Source of the DNA: Zemynaea arenosa
GTDB lineage: Bacteria; Pseudomonadota; Gammaproteobacteria; Burkholderiales; Burkholderiaceae_D
Assembly (NCBI RefSeq): GCF_004614185.1
Contig: NZ_SPVF01000248.1
Coordinates: 1-46,777, forward strand
Direction of reading: 5' to 3'
DNA: 46,777 nt
Of this stretch, positions 16,171 to 24,690 are shown piece by piece (position 1 is the stretch's first letter; each line of letters starts with the position of its first letter). The position numbers and the translations under genes are program-made. The notes beneath the pieces are model-generated. The model worked only from the letters and a program-made list of their open reading frames with translations. It had not been told where the DNA came from and ran no database searches.

Positions 16171-17513
16171 TGCAGCGGCAGCCCGGCCGCGGCTTCCGTC
16201 TCTCCCTCGTCACCCGCTGCGCCGCGCTGGTCGGCACTTTGCTGGCGCTCGGCGTGCTGATCGCGATGGCGCTGGACCGGCTGCTGCCAGACCGGCCGGT
16301 GCTGGTGTTCATCGTTTGCCTCGCATGCGTGGTGCCGATCTCCATCATCACCATCCGCTCGCAGATCCAGCCCATCCTGTCGCTGTTCCGCGCCCTGCAG
16401 GGCACCGTCACCAGCTACAAGGACGGGGACTTTTCCTTCAGCCTGCACTGGCCCCAGAACGACGAGCTGGCGGACCTGGTGGCGGCCCACAATGAACTCG
16501 GGGGCGTGTTGCGCAACCAGCGCCTGGAGCTGGTGCAGCGCGAGCTGCTGCTCGACACCATGGTGCAGAACACGCCGGTCGCCATGCTGCTGGTGACCGA
16601 GGGCGGGCCGATCGTGTATGCGAACATCGCGGCGCGCCAGCTGCTCAACCACGGGCGCAAGCTCGAAGGCAACCAGCTGTCCACAGTGCTCGAACATGCC
16701 TCTCCCGCGCTGCGCGAAGCGGTGGGCCGGGGCGGCGATGGCCTGTTCACGGTGCCGGGGCAGGATGCGGATGGCGAAGAGGTCTACCATCTCGCGCGGC
16801 GCAGCTTCTCGCTCAATGGCCGCAAGCACGAGCTGCTGCTGCTGCGGCTTTTGACGCTGGAGCTGCGGCGGCAGGAGGTGCAGACGTGGAAGAAGGTGAT
16901 CCGCGTGATCTCGCACGAGCTGAATAACTCGCTGGCGCCTTTGACCTCGCTGGCGCATTCGGGCGCCGAGCTGGTGCGGCGCGGGCAACCGGAGCGCCTG
17001 CCGCAGATCCTCGCCACCATCACCGAGCGCACGCGCCACCTGGAGAGTTTCATCCTCGGCTATGCGCGCTTTGCCAAGCTGCCCACCCCGCGCGTGGAGC
17101 CGCACGCGTGGCCGGACTTCGTGGCGCGGCTGGCCGATGAAGTCCCGTTCCGCCTTGCCGCCGAGCTGCCGCCGGAGCCGGGACATTTCGACGCCGCTCA
17201 ACTGGAGCAGGCGCTCATCAACCTCCTCAAGAATGCGCACGAATCGGGTTCGGCCGCGGATGAAGTGGAGCTCTCGATCCGCCAGCAGCAAGGCATGGTG
17301 CGCATCGAAGTCTCGGACCGCGGCCAGGGCATGAACGACGCGGTGCTCACGAATGCCCTGGTTCCCTTCTACTCCACCAAGCGCACCGGCACAGGCCTCG
17401 GCCTCGCCCTCGCCCGCGAAATCGCCGAAGCGCACGGCGGCCGCATCACCCTCAACAACCGCGACGGCGGCGGCCTGACGGTCACCCTCATCCTCCCGGC
17501 CTCACCCGCGTAG
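16167..17513 (+). CDS. Sensor histidine kinase with minimal periplasmic loop
   Basis: This is the probable partner kinase of the NtrC-type regulator; the genes overlap by ATGA. The 448 residues comprise two membrane segments (about 17-36 and 45-64) joined by a loop of only about eight residues (DRLLPDRP), a HAMP-like linker, a PAS-like region (about 120-220, MVQNTPVAMLLV), the phospho-acceptor His250 in VISHELNNSL, and a HATPase domain with N-box LINLLKNAHE and G-boxes SDRGQGMND and GTGLGLALA. There is no periplasmic sensory domain, so the signal is likely sensed in the membrane, in the cytosol, or through the cotranscribed transporter. Confidence 0.9.
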   Translation: MMQRQPGRGFRLSLVTRCAALVGTLLALGVLIAMALDRLLPDRPVLVFIVCLACVVPISIITIRSQIQPILSLFRALQGTVTSYKDGDFSFSLHWPQNDELADLVAAHNELGGVLRNQRLELVQRELLLDTMVQNTPVAMLLVTEGGPIVYANIAARQLLNHGRKLEGNQLSTVLEHASPALREAVGRGGDGLFTVPGQDADGEEVYHLARRSFSLNGRKHELLLLRLLTLELRRQEVQTWKKVIRVISHELNNSLAPLTSLAHSGAELVRRGQPERLPQILATITERTRHLESFILGYARFAKLPTPRVEPHAWPDFVARLADEVPFRLAAELPPEPGHFDAAQLEQALINLLKNAHESGSAADEVELSIRQQQGMVRIEVSDRGQGMNDAVLTNALVPFYSTKRTGTGLGLALAREIAEAHGGRITLNNRDGGGLTVTLILPASPA

Positions 17514-17538
17514 CGCCGGGCGCTATACTGGCGCGATC

Positions 17539-18303
17539 ATGTCGCAGCCAGATCCCCGCTTTTCCGCACCGGGCCACCCGCCCGCTACCATCACCGAATT
17601 CGAAGGCGTCCGCTTCCTCCACCTGGGCACCAGCTGGGTGCAGGGCGCGATGCGGCTGTCGCGGCCCGACGCGATTGAACTTGAATACGTGCAGATGATG
17701 ATGATGTGGATGCTCTTCATCGAGCGCCCGCGCCGCATCGTGCAGCTGGGCCTCGGCAGCGCGGCGCTCACCAAGTTTTGCTACCAGCGCTTCCCGGAGG
17801 CGCGCGTCGCGGTCGCGGAGCTGAACCCCAACGTGATCGCCATCGACCGCGCCCTGTTCGGCCTCCCGCCCAACGACGAGCGCCTAGACGTGCGCGAGAT
17901 GGACGCGCTGGACTTCGTCAACGACAAAGCGAATCACGGCACCGTGGACGTGCTGCAGGTGGACCTGTACGACGAGGAAGCGCGCGGCCCCGTGCTGGAC
18001 ACGCCCGAGTTCTACCAGGCCTGCGCTGACTGCCTGAGCGAAGGCGGCATCATGACCGCCAACGTATTCGGCGACTTCGATAACTACGACAAGAACCTGC
18101 AAGCGATGGAGCAGGCCTTCGACGCCGTGGTCTGGCTGCCCGAAGTCCACGACGCCAACATCGTGGTCGTCGCCTTCAAACGCGCGCCGCAGGTGGACTT
18201 CGCGGCCCTGTACCAGCGCGCCGGCGACATCCGCCGCGAGTACAACCTCCCCGCCAAGAACTGGGTCAACGGCCTGAAAAACTGGATGCGGGACCACGCC
18301 TGA
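17539..18303 (+). CDS. Spermidine synthase-like (polyamine aminopropyltransferase family) protein
   Basis: The 254-residue protein has the spermidine-synthase-type Rossmann fold: a short N-terminal beta region (EGVRFLHLGTSWVQGAM), a nucleotide-binding loop IVQLGLGSAALTKF, an acidic residue after strand 2 (VAVAELNPNVIAID), and the LQVDLYDEEARGP segment where SpeE has its catalytic aspartates. It lacks the classical GGGDGG loop, as do many SpeE-like proteins not shown to make spermidine. A TATACT box at 17524-17529 just before the ATG could be a -10 with a weak -35, giving a very short leader; otherwise it may be read through from the kinase gene 25 bp upstream. Confidence 0.78.
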   Translation: MSQPDPRFSAPGHPPATITEFEGVRFLHLGTSWVQGAMRLSRPDAIELEYVQMMMMWMLFIERPRRIVQLGLGSAALTKFCYQRFPEARVAVAELNPNVIAIDRALFGLPPNDERLDVREMDALDFVNDKANHGTVDVLQVDLYDEEARGPVLDTPEFYQACADCLSEGGIMTANVFGDFDNYDKNLQAMEQAFDAVVWLPEVHDANIVVVAFKRAPQVDFAALYQRAGDIRREYNLPAKNWVNGLKNWMRDHA

Positions 18304-18402
18304 CCGGCGCGGCCGAACGTGTCAGCATACCTGCTTTTCGCGTGGCCGAGAATGCAAGCTTATCGAACTGGCACGTAATAACAACACTCGCCAACAGTCC
18401 CG

Positions 18403-18431
18403 TTGTCCAGACCAATCGTGCTCGTTAGACT
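18403..18431 (+). promoter_or_regulatory. Candidate sigma-70 promoter of the TonB-dependent receptor
   Basis: TTGTCC (18403-18408), a 17-bp spacer and TAGACT (18426-18431) lie about 75 bp before the receptor ATG. The spacing is ideal and the boxes match consensus at four positions each. No Fur box was recognised. Confidence 0.5.
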
Positions 18432-18505
18432 CGCCGCACACTGGGTGGCGACGTCCGGCGTGGCCATACCAGTGGCACCGATAATAACTCGCACGAGGAC
18501 TGATA

Positions 18506-21007
18506 ATGACACGGACCAAACGATCCAATGCACGGCCTATCGTACGCTTCACTCCAACCCTACTCGCTACCTCCCTCCTGCTGGCATTCCACTCCGCCAG
18601 CGCCCAGCAGGCTCCCACCGACAACGCCATCGCCAAGGCTTCCGAAGAGCCGGCGCCGCCCGCGGTCGTGGTGCTGGGCTCCCGCTCCACCGCCCGCACC
18701 GCGCTCGATTCTGCCGCCCCGGTGGGCCTGATCGGCCAGAAGGACATGCAGATGGCCGGCCCATTGGAACTGGGGAAGCTGCTGCAAACGCTGGACCCAT
18801 CCTTCAACTTCTCGAGCACCTTTATCTCGGACGGCACGGACATCATCCGCCCGGCCACCCTGCGTTCGCTCGGCCCGGACCAGATCCTGGTGCTGGTCAA
18901 CGGCAAGCGCCGCCATCAGCAGGCGCTGGTCAATGTGCAGCAGACCATTGGCCGCGGTTCGGCCGGTACCGACATCAACGCGATCCCGATGGGCGCCGTG
19001 CAGCGCATCGAAGTGCTGCGCGACGGCGCCGCCGCCCAATACGGCTCGGACGCCATCGCAGGCGTCATCAACATCGTGCTGAAGCAGCAGACCGCGGACT
19101 ACCAGCTCTCGGCCACTGCAGGTGGCACCTCGGAAGGCGGCGGCGAACTGTATTCGGCCAGCGCCAACAAGGGCTGGGCCATCGGTGACGGCGGCTACGT
19201 CAACTTCACGCTCGAAGGCCGCCACCGCGGCGAAACCAACCGCGCCGGGGTGGACACCCTGCGCGTCGATCCCCCGCGCGTGACCCAGCGCATCGGCGAC
19301 AGCGAAGCACGCGACAAGTACTTCTGGTGGAACGCCTCGCTCCCCACTTCCAAGGACAGCGAGTTCTATGTGTTCGGCGGCGTCTCGCACCGCAGCGGCG
19401 ACTCCGCGGGCTTCTTCCGCCCCTCGGGCGATGGCCGCAACGTGCCGGCCGTGTACCCCAACGGCTTCCTCCCGAATATCATCACCACCGTCAAGGACCA
19501 GTCGCTGGCTGCCGGCTGGCGCACCGACCTGGGTGACGAGTGGAAGCTGGACTTGAGCCTGAACCACGGCCGCAGCGAGCTCGATTTCCACGAGCGGAAC
19601 ACCATCAACGTCAGCTACTGGTACGAACCGAAACCGGGCGGCGGCATCTACGCCGACTCGCCGCTGGAAGCCGATACCGGCAAGCTGAAATTCCGCCAGA
19701 CGACCTTCAACGCCGACCTGCGCGGCCCGCTCAACCTGGGCGGCACCCGCGTGAGCTTCGCGACCGGCTTCGAATGGCGCCGCGACGGCTACGCCATTGA
19801 CGCGGGCGACCCGGTCTCCTACCAGTACGGCCGCACCAACAATCCGGCCGTGGTGATCAAGGACCAGACGGGTGGGGCCGCAGCTTCCGGCACGCAGGGC
19901 TTCCCCGGCTACACGCCCGGCACCGCGGTGGACGACAGCCGCCACAACACGGCCTTCTACATCGACCTGGAACACAACCTGACGCCGCAGCTGCTGGCCG
20001 GTGCGGCCATCCGCCACGAGCGCTATTCGGACTTCGGCAGCACCACCACCGGAAAGCTCTCGCTGCGCTTTGACCCGAGCCGTGAGTTCGGCGTGCGCGG
20101 CACGCTGTCGACTGGCTTCCGCGCTCCGAGCGTGCAGCAGAAGTTCTACAGCTCCGTCTCGACCAACCTGAATGCGGCCGGCGTACTGACCGAGACCTTG
20201 ACCGCGCGCGAAGGCAGCGCGGTCACCAAGGCTTTCGGCATCCCGAACCTGAAGGAAGAGAAGTCGAAGAGCGCCAGCATCGGCATGATCCTGCGCCCGA
20301 TGCCGAACTTCTCGCTGACGGCCGACCTGTGGCGCATCGACATCGATGACCGCATCGTGTTCTCGTCCAACATCGCACCCGAAAGCGGCGCCTGCGCCAC
20401 CGCGGCGGCCTGCCCGATCAAGTCCATCCTCGATCCGCTGAAGGTCGGCCAGGCGCAGTTCTTCACCAATGCGATCGACACCCGCACCAATGGCCTGGAC
20501 ATCGTGGCGGAGCACACCACGCGCATGCAGGGGTCCACGCTGGTGCTCTCGGGTCAACTGGGCTTCAACCGCACCACCGTCAAGGACCGCCATTCGCTGT
20601 CGCCGGTGCTGACCGGGGCGCAGCTGTTCGACGACGCGCAAGTGACGCTGATCGAACGCGGCCAGCCGCGCCAGCATCACGTGCTCGCGGTGGACTACAC
20701 CGCCGGCGCCTGGAACGGCAACGTGCGCGCCAACTACTACGGCGAAGTGCAGGGCCAGGGCTTTACCGCGCCGTTCATCCAGACTTGGGAAGCCAAGTGG
20801 CTGGTGGACGCGGCAATCCGCTATGCGTTCACGCCGCGTCTCAGCCTGACCGCCGGCGCCAATAACCTCTTCAACACCTTCCCGACCAAGTGGGATCCGG
20901 TGAAGGCGGCGCCGTTCCCGCAGCTGGGCTTTACCTATTGCTGGGAGACCTGCCCGTTTGGCATCAACGGCCGCTCGTACTACGCGCGGCTGGATATGAG
21001 CCTATGA
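18506..21007 (+). CDS. TonB-dependent outer-membrane receptor
   Basis: The 833-residue product has a signal peptide (about 1-34, ending HSASAQ), an N-terminal plug domain (about 50-195) with typical motifs ILVLVNGKRRHQ, IPMGAVQRIEVLRDGAAAQY and GSDAIAGVINIVLK, and a large beta-barrel with alternating aromatic strands up to the final YARLDMSL. It imports a scarce ligand across the outer membrane using TonB energy. The ligand is unknown; no siderophore or sugar genes are adjacent. A GAGG Shine-Dalgarno precedes the ATG at 18506. The gene ends 18 bp from the convergent end of the MoxR/TldD operon. The long frame on the opposite strand is a shadow. Confidence 0.93.
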   Translation: MTRTKRSNARPIVRFTPTLLATSLLLAFHSASAQQAPTDNAIAKASEEPAPPAVVVLGSRSTARTALDSAAPVGLIGQKDMQMAGPLELGKLLQTLDPSFNFSSTFISDGTDIIRPATLRSLGPDQILVLVNGKRRHQQALVNVQQTIGRGSAGTDINAIPMGAVQRIEVLRDGAAAQYGSDAIAGVINIVLKQQTADYQLSATAGGTSEGGGELYSASANKGWAIGDGGYVNFTLEGRHRGETNRAGVDTLRVDPPRVTQRIGDSEARDKYFWWNASLPTSKDSEFYVFGGVSHRSGDSAGFFRPSGDGRNVPAVYPNGFLPNIITTVKDQSLAAGWRTDLGDEWKLDLSLNHGRSELDFHERNTINVSYWYEPKPGGGIYADSPLEADTGKLKFRQTTFNADLRGPLNLGGTRVSFATGFEWRRDGYAIDAGDPVSYQYGRTNNPAVVIKDQTGGAAASGTQGFPGYTPGTAVDDSRHNTAFYIDLEHNLTPQLLAGAAIRHERYSDFGSTTTGKLSLRFDPSREFGVRGTLSTGFRAPSVQQKFYSSVSTNLNAAGVLTETLTAREGSAVTKAFGIPNLKEEKSKSASIGMILRPMPNFSLTADLWRIDIDDRIVFSSNIAPESGACATAAACPIKSILDPLKVGQAQFFTNAIDTRTNGLDIVAEHTTRMQGSTLVLSGQLGFNRTTVKDRHSLSPVLTGAQLFDDAQVTLIERGQPRQHHVLAVDYTAGAWNGNVRANYYGEVQGQGFTAPFIQTWEAKWLVDAAIRYAFTPRLSLTAGANNLFNTFPTKWDPVKAAPFPQLGFTYCWETCPFGINGRSYYARLDMSL

Positions 21008-21025
21008 AGGTGTAGTGCGTTTGGC

Positions 21026-22714
21026 TTAGCGGCGCTCGCGCCACCACAGGGTGAGCGCCGCGGCCAGGAAGATCAGGGCGAAGGGCCAGACCGGGAACGG
21101 CTGGCTCTTTTCTTTTGCAGCGCCGCCTGGGGTGCGGAGGGCGGCGTAGGCTTGGGCGTCGTGGCGCTGGGCGGCTTGCCAGCGCGGCCAGTCCTTGGTG
21201 TCGTAGACATAGTAGCGGGCGGATGCCTTTTGGTCTGCCGTTTCCACGGTCAGCCAGCCGGGTTGGCGTGGCCAGATGGCGATGCAGGAGGCATCGGGAT
21301 ATTCGCCACGCTTTTGCCAGGTACGCGTTTGCTGGAGCTGGGGGATGACGGCGCTGCCGGTGACGCCGGTGGCGCAGATTTCCATGCGCAGGTTGGGCAG
21401 CGGGAGGGTGCGCGGAGGCAGCCAGGTGATGGGCTGTTCGCGGTGCACGCCGCTGGCGTCGATGACGGACTGCCACCAGTCGCGCAGTGCGCGCGGTTCT
21501 GTGACGGCGTAGCGGTGCCAGTCGGCGGCGCCAAGCCAGGCGATGCGGCCTGCTTTCCACTGTCGGGTGGCGACGCCCGTGCTGGCGTTGGCGTTGGCGT
21601 TGGCGTTGGCGTTGGCGTTGGCGTTGGCGTTGGCGCTGGTGCCGGTGCCGGTGCCGGTGCCGGTGCCGGTGCTGTTCATGGTGCCAGCACCATCGCGGGT
21701 GACGTGGGCGGCCCAGTTGCCGTCGCCGCGCGGAATGAGGGCCGGTGCCGTCAGCACCAGCCGTTCGCCGACCGTGCCGCTGCCCGGCACGAGGGACAGG
21801 CCGACCTCACGCTTCCAGAAGGCGGTATCGCGCGCAGTGGCACCAAGGATCAGGAGCGGGCGTCCGGCGGCGGTGGCGTCGAGGATGCGGGCGCGCTCGA
21901 TGGCGGGGGCTTTCTCCAGCCATGCCGCATCGGCCACCAGAAGTTCAGGGGCAGCGATCGGCTCACGCGGCGTTTCGGTGCGCGTGACGGTCTTGCCGAG
22001 CGTCGTCTGCCAATCGAGCACCGCGCCCGATTGCGTCAGCAGATCGCTGAGCGCGCGGATATCGAAAGACGGTGAGCTGAAGCGGCCCGCCACATGCAGG
22101 ACCGCGGCGTCATGCACGGTGACCGGCACCGGGCCGGATTCGATCACCTTGCCCTGCGCATCCAGCAGCCGCGCCGTGAGCAGCAAAGGCTCGGCCAGCG
22201 GGGGCACCCACTCCACCGCGAGCTCGCGGGTCGCTCCCTTGGCTTCCGCCAGCACCCGCCCATTCTCCGCCAACAGCTGCAGCGCCGCGGGCCCCGCATC
22301 GGCGCGAACGACGCGCAACCGGAACGGCCGCCCGACAGGCGTCTCGCTCGCAAACTCGACCCGCACTGCATCCTGCAGCGCCGGCAGCGCGCCCTCGTCG
22401 CGGTGATCGGCGCCGCGGGTCCTCGCCCCGCGCCCTCCCTTGCTCGCTCCCTCGCCGCGTTGACCGCCGTCAGTGGCCCCCGCCTCGCCCCTCCCCTTGC
22501 CGGCGCCTCCGCCGAAGTGATCGGCGCCTCTGGTCCACGCCACTCCGCCAACCATGCTGGCGCCCTCGCCCGACGGCACGGTACTGCCGAAGCCGAGCAT
22601 CGCCAGCGCGCAGCCCGCGATCAGGACCAGCGCGGCATCAGGCCAGCGCCGCTTGCGCGCATACAGCAGCGCACTCGCCACGGCTGCCACCACGATGCAC
22701 ACAGCCGCGATCAT
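21026..22714 (-). CDS. Membrane protein of unknown function, last gene of the MoxR/TldD operon
   Basis: I do not recognise a named family. The 562-residue protein has two N-terminal membrane segments (about 1-18 and 25-45), a Gly/Arg-rich low-complexity linker (about 48-110) with TRGADH twice, a periplasmic beta-rich region (about 110-350), an (Gly-Thr)/(Asn-Ala) repeat tract encoded by a hexanucleotide microsatellite, further soluble sequence, and a C-terminal membrane helix (WPFALIFLAAALTLWW) followed by RERR. Its ATG overlaps the stop of the upstream gene by ATGA, so it is translationally coupled. Large membrane proteins of this type often close MoxR/DUF58/BatA clusters; a glutamine-amidotransferase-like fold, common there, is possible but not shown. 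Confidence 0.65.
   Translation of the reverse strand: MIAAVCIVVAAVASALLYARKRRWPDAALVLIAGCALAMLGFGSTVPSGEGASMVGGVAWTRGADHFGGGAGKGRGEAGATDGGQRGEGASKGGRGARTRGADHRDEGALPALQDAVRVEFASETPVGRPFRLRVVRADAGPAALQLLAENGRVLAEAKGATRELAVEWVPPLAEPLLLTARLLDAQGKVIESGPVPVTVHDAAVLHVAGRFSSPSFDIRALSDLLTQSGAVLDWQTTLGKTVTRTETPREPIAAPELLVADAAWLEKAPAIERARILDATAAGRPLLILGATARDTAFWKREVGLSLVPGSGTVGERLVLTAPALIPRGDGNWAAHVTRDGAGTMNSTGTGTGTGTGTSANANANANANANANANASTGVATRQWKAGRIAWLGAADWHRYAVTEPRALRDWWQSVIDASGVHREQPITWLPPRTLPLPNLRMEICATGVTGSAVIPQLQQTRTWQKRGEYPDASCIAIWPRQPGWLTVETADQKASARYYVYDTKDWPRWQAAQRHDAQAYAALRTPGGAAKEKSQPFPVWPFALIFLAAALTLWWRERR
21584..21673. repeat. In-frame hexanucleotide microsatellite
   Basis: GGCGTT is repeated eight times without error (21584-21631), then GGCGCT once (21632-21637), GGTGCC five times (21638-21667) and GGTGCT once. 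Read on the minus strand this encodes (Gly-Thr)n followed by (Ala-Asn)n inside the 562-residue membrane protein. Because the unit is six bases, slippage changes repeat length without a frameshift. Confidence 0.95.
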
Positions 22715-24690
22715 TTCTGCTCTCCCCGCAGTTTGCGTGCGAACCCGCTGTCGTGCTGCATCGGCGCCTGCAAGTTCAGGGGAGCCTCACCCAACGCGCC
22801 GCGCAGCCACGCCCGCAGCACTGGACGGCACTGCACGCAGCCGTCGGCGACGTCCTGCACGGCGCGCTGCGCGGCGAGGCGCTGCTCGTCGTCGGCCACG
22901 CGCTCGCGCAAAAAGTCCAGAGCCTCGCGCGTCCACAGCGCAGGCAGCGGCTGGTCATTGCCCAATGCCGTCAGCAGCGCACGCACGGATGGTGCGGCGG
23001 CTTCCGGCGCCGCGTCCTGTTCCCGTTTGTAGGGCTTGACGCCCACCACATCGCCGCTCATGCGGATCTCTTCCTTGATGGGCGGTGGCGCATACGCCGT
23101 CTTGTGCAGGTAGATCCGGTCCGCCTGCTGCAACTGCTTGATGGCGTCCAGCGCCGTGTACTCCGGCGGCAGAGCCGTGCGCGGCGCGATCGCCCGCAAG
23201 GCTTTCTCCGCGTCCCACATCGCCGACAGCGCTCGCCGCAGGACCTTCTTCGTTGCGTCGTCGAACAAGGTCGCGTTCTCCGCCTGATCGTGCGCGTGGC
23301 CGTATTCGGCGAGGACGTCAACCTGCCCGTCCTTGCCCTTGTGCTCCGGCTCATCGTGCTCGGCGCCACCAAACAGCGACGATTCCTCGCCCAGGAACTG
23401 GCCGTAGCGCCGTCGCAGGAGCGCCTGGTCGCTGGCGATGGCCTCGCTCCTGGCACGAACTGTATCCGGCGCCATGCGCGGGTTCTGCTTCATGTCCGCG
23501 ATCAGCTGCTCGGTGTCGATGATGATCTGCCGCTGGCTGCGCAGACTCTCCGGTTTCACCAGCACCGGTACGGCGCTGGTGTCTTCCGATTCGGCGACCG
23601 GGCCCGGCAAGCGCAAGGTGTAAGTGGGCGATTGCACCTGGTGCGCCGGCTCGGCGTTGTCAGATGCGCGGATGAAGAAGTACAACTCATCGCCGGGCTC
23701 CATGCCCAGCTCCTTGAGCGTCCAGCGGCGCTGCAGCTTGCGGGTGCGCAGGTCGGCGTCCGCATCGATCGGTACTTCGCGGTCGCTGAAGCGGATGTTT
23801 TCGCCGCTGCCGCGCGCCAGGGTGAGGTGCAGCGTGGCCTTGGCGACCTTGTAGTCGTCGGTGACGTCCGCGTTGAGTGCGACGGAAGTCGTCGACTCGG
23901 AGAGGATGGTCAGCATGTCCTTGGGTGTGGTGAGCGTAATGCGCGGCGGCTCGTCCGGGGTCACGCGGAGGGTGTAGCGAGTGCCGTACCAGCGCCAAAA
24001 AATGGACTCGGTGGCGGTCCATTCCACGCACGGCGAGGCCTTCAGCGACTGGCCGTTGGACAGCTCGATTGCACGGGCTCGCGTGTCCTTGCTTGCGCCG
24101 CCTTCGACGCACCAGCTCACCCGGCTGCCAGCCGGCACCTGGATGTCACGAGGAGCGCTGTCGAATGGCTTGACCCCGGTGTAGGCAGGCGGAGTGACGT
24201 GCAGCGAGACGCGCAGCGCACCCGCATGCGGCGCGAGGGCTTGCGGTACTGCCACCTGAGAGCGCCCTTGCGGAAGATGGTGGCCGAACCACCACAGCGC
24301 GGCCAGGACCATGCTGATGGCGCCCAGCGGGAGTGCGCGCCCGTTGTAGCGCGCGGCGATGCGGGTGAGCGCGGCGCGGTCCAGCAGCGTGCTGGCGCGT
24401 TCGATGAGGCGAGCCTGCTGGAGGCGGGCGAGCGGCGTTGCGGCGTCGGCTAGGAGGCGGCTGCTGTCTTCGAGCTCGGGGACGCAGTCGTCCAGCCACG
24501 CTGGCCAGCAGTTGTCTACGCGGCGCACAAGGCGATAAGCGTCGGCCAGGACGAAGGCGAGTGCCAGCAGTGCGGCCAGCGGCACGCCCAGGATGAGCCA
24601 CGGCAGCACGGCGAGCAGCCATGCGGGCGCGCGCCGCAGCAGCACGGCGCGGCGCAGGCGGGAGACAATGTCAGGAACGGCGGCTGACAT
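22711..24690 (-). CDS. Large membrane-anchored periplasmic protein (DUF4175-like), MoxR-cluster component
   Basis: The 659-residue protein has two N-terminal membrane segments (about 23-50 and 120-137), then a long extracytoplasmic part. That part starts with beta-sandwich-like sequence (VTPPAYTGVKPF, ITLTTPKDMLTILSE, LYFFIRASDN) and turns helical and charged toward the C-terminus, with QLQQADRIYL and a Cys-containing segment. The layout resembles DUF4175-type proteins found beside MoxR/DUF58 genes; this is a resemblance by eye only. The frame extends to a TTG at 24714, but the ATG at 24690 is preferred. It overlaps the BatA-like gene upstream by 20 bp and the next gene by 4 bp. Confidence 0.65.
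   Translation of the reverse strand: MSAAVPDIVSRLRRAVLLRRAPAWLLAVLPWLILGVPLAALLALAFVLADAYRLVRRVDNCWPAWLDDCVPELEDSSRLLADAATPLARLQQARLIERASTLLDRAALTRIAARYNGRALPLGAISMVLAALWWFGHHLPQGRSQVAVPQALAPHAGALRVSLHVTPPAYTGVKPFDSAPRDIQVPAGSRVSWCVEGGASKDTRARAIELSNGQSLKASPCVEWTATESIFWRWYGTRYTLRVTPDEPPRITLTTPKDMLTILSESTTSVALNADVTDDYKVAKATLHLTLARGSGENIRFSDREVPIDADADLRTRKLQRRWTLKELGMEPGDELYFFIRASDNAEPAHQVQSPTYTLRLPGPVAESEDTSAVPVLVKPESLRSQRQIIIDTEQLIADMKQNPRMAPDTVRARSEAIASDQALLRRRYGQFLGEESSLFGGAEHDEPEHKGKDGQVDVLAEYGHAHDQAENATLFDDATKKVLRRALSAMWDAEKALRAIAPRTALPPEYTALDAIKQLQQADRIYLHKTAYAPPPIKEEIRMSGDVVGVKPYKREQDAAPEAAAPSVRALLTALGNDQPLPALWTREALDFLRERVADDEQRLAAQRAVQDVADGCVQCRPVLRAWLRGALGEAPLNLQAPMQHDSGFARKLRGEQK

Noticed and set aside
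18560-20680. 706-codon minus-strand frame opposite the TonB-dependent receptor
   Set aside because: Shadow of the receptor gene; no start signal, no domain, biased composition.
21584-21673. CRISPR-like array
   Set aside because: The units are six bases with no spacers and lie in frame inside a coding region.
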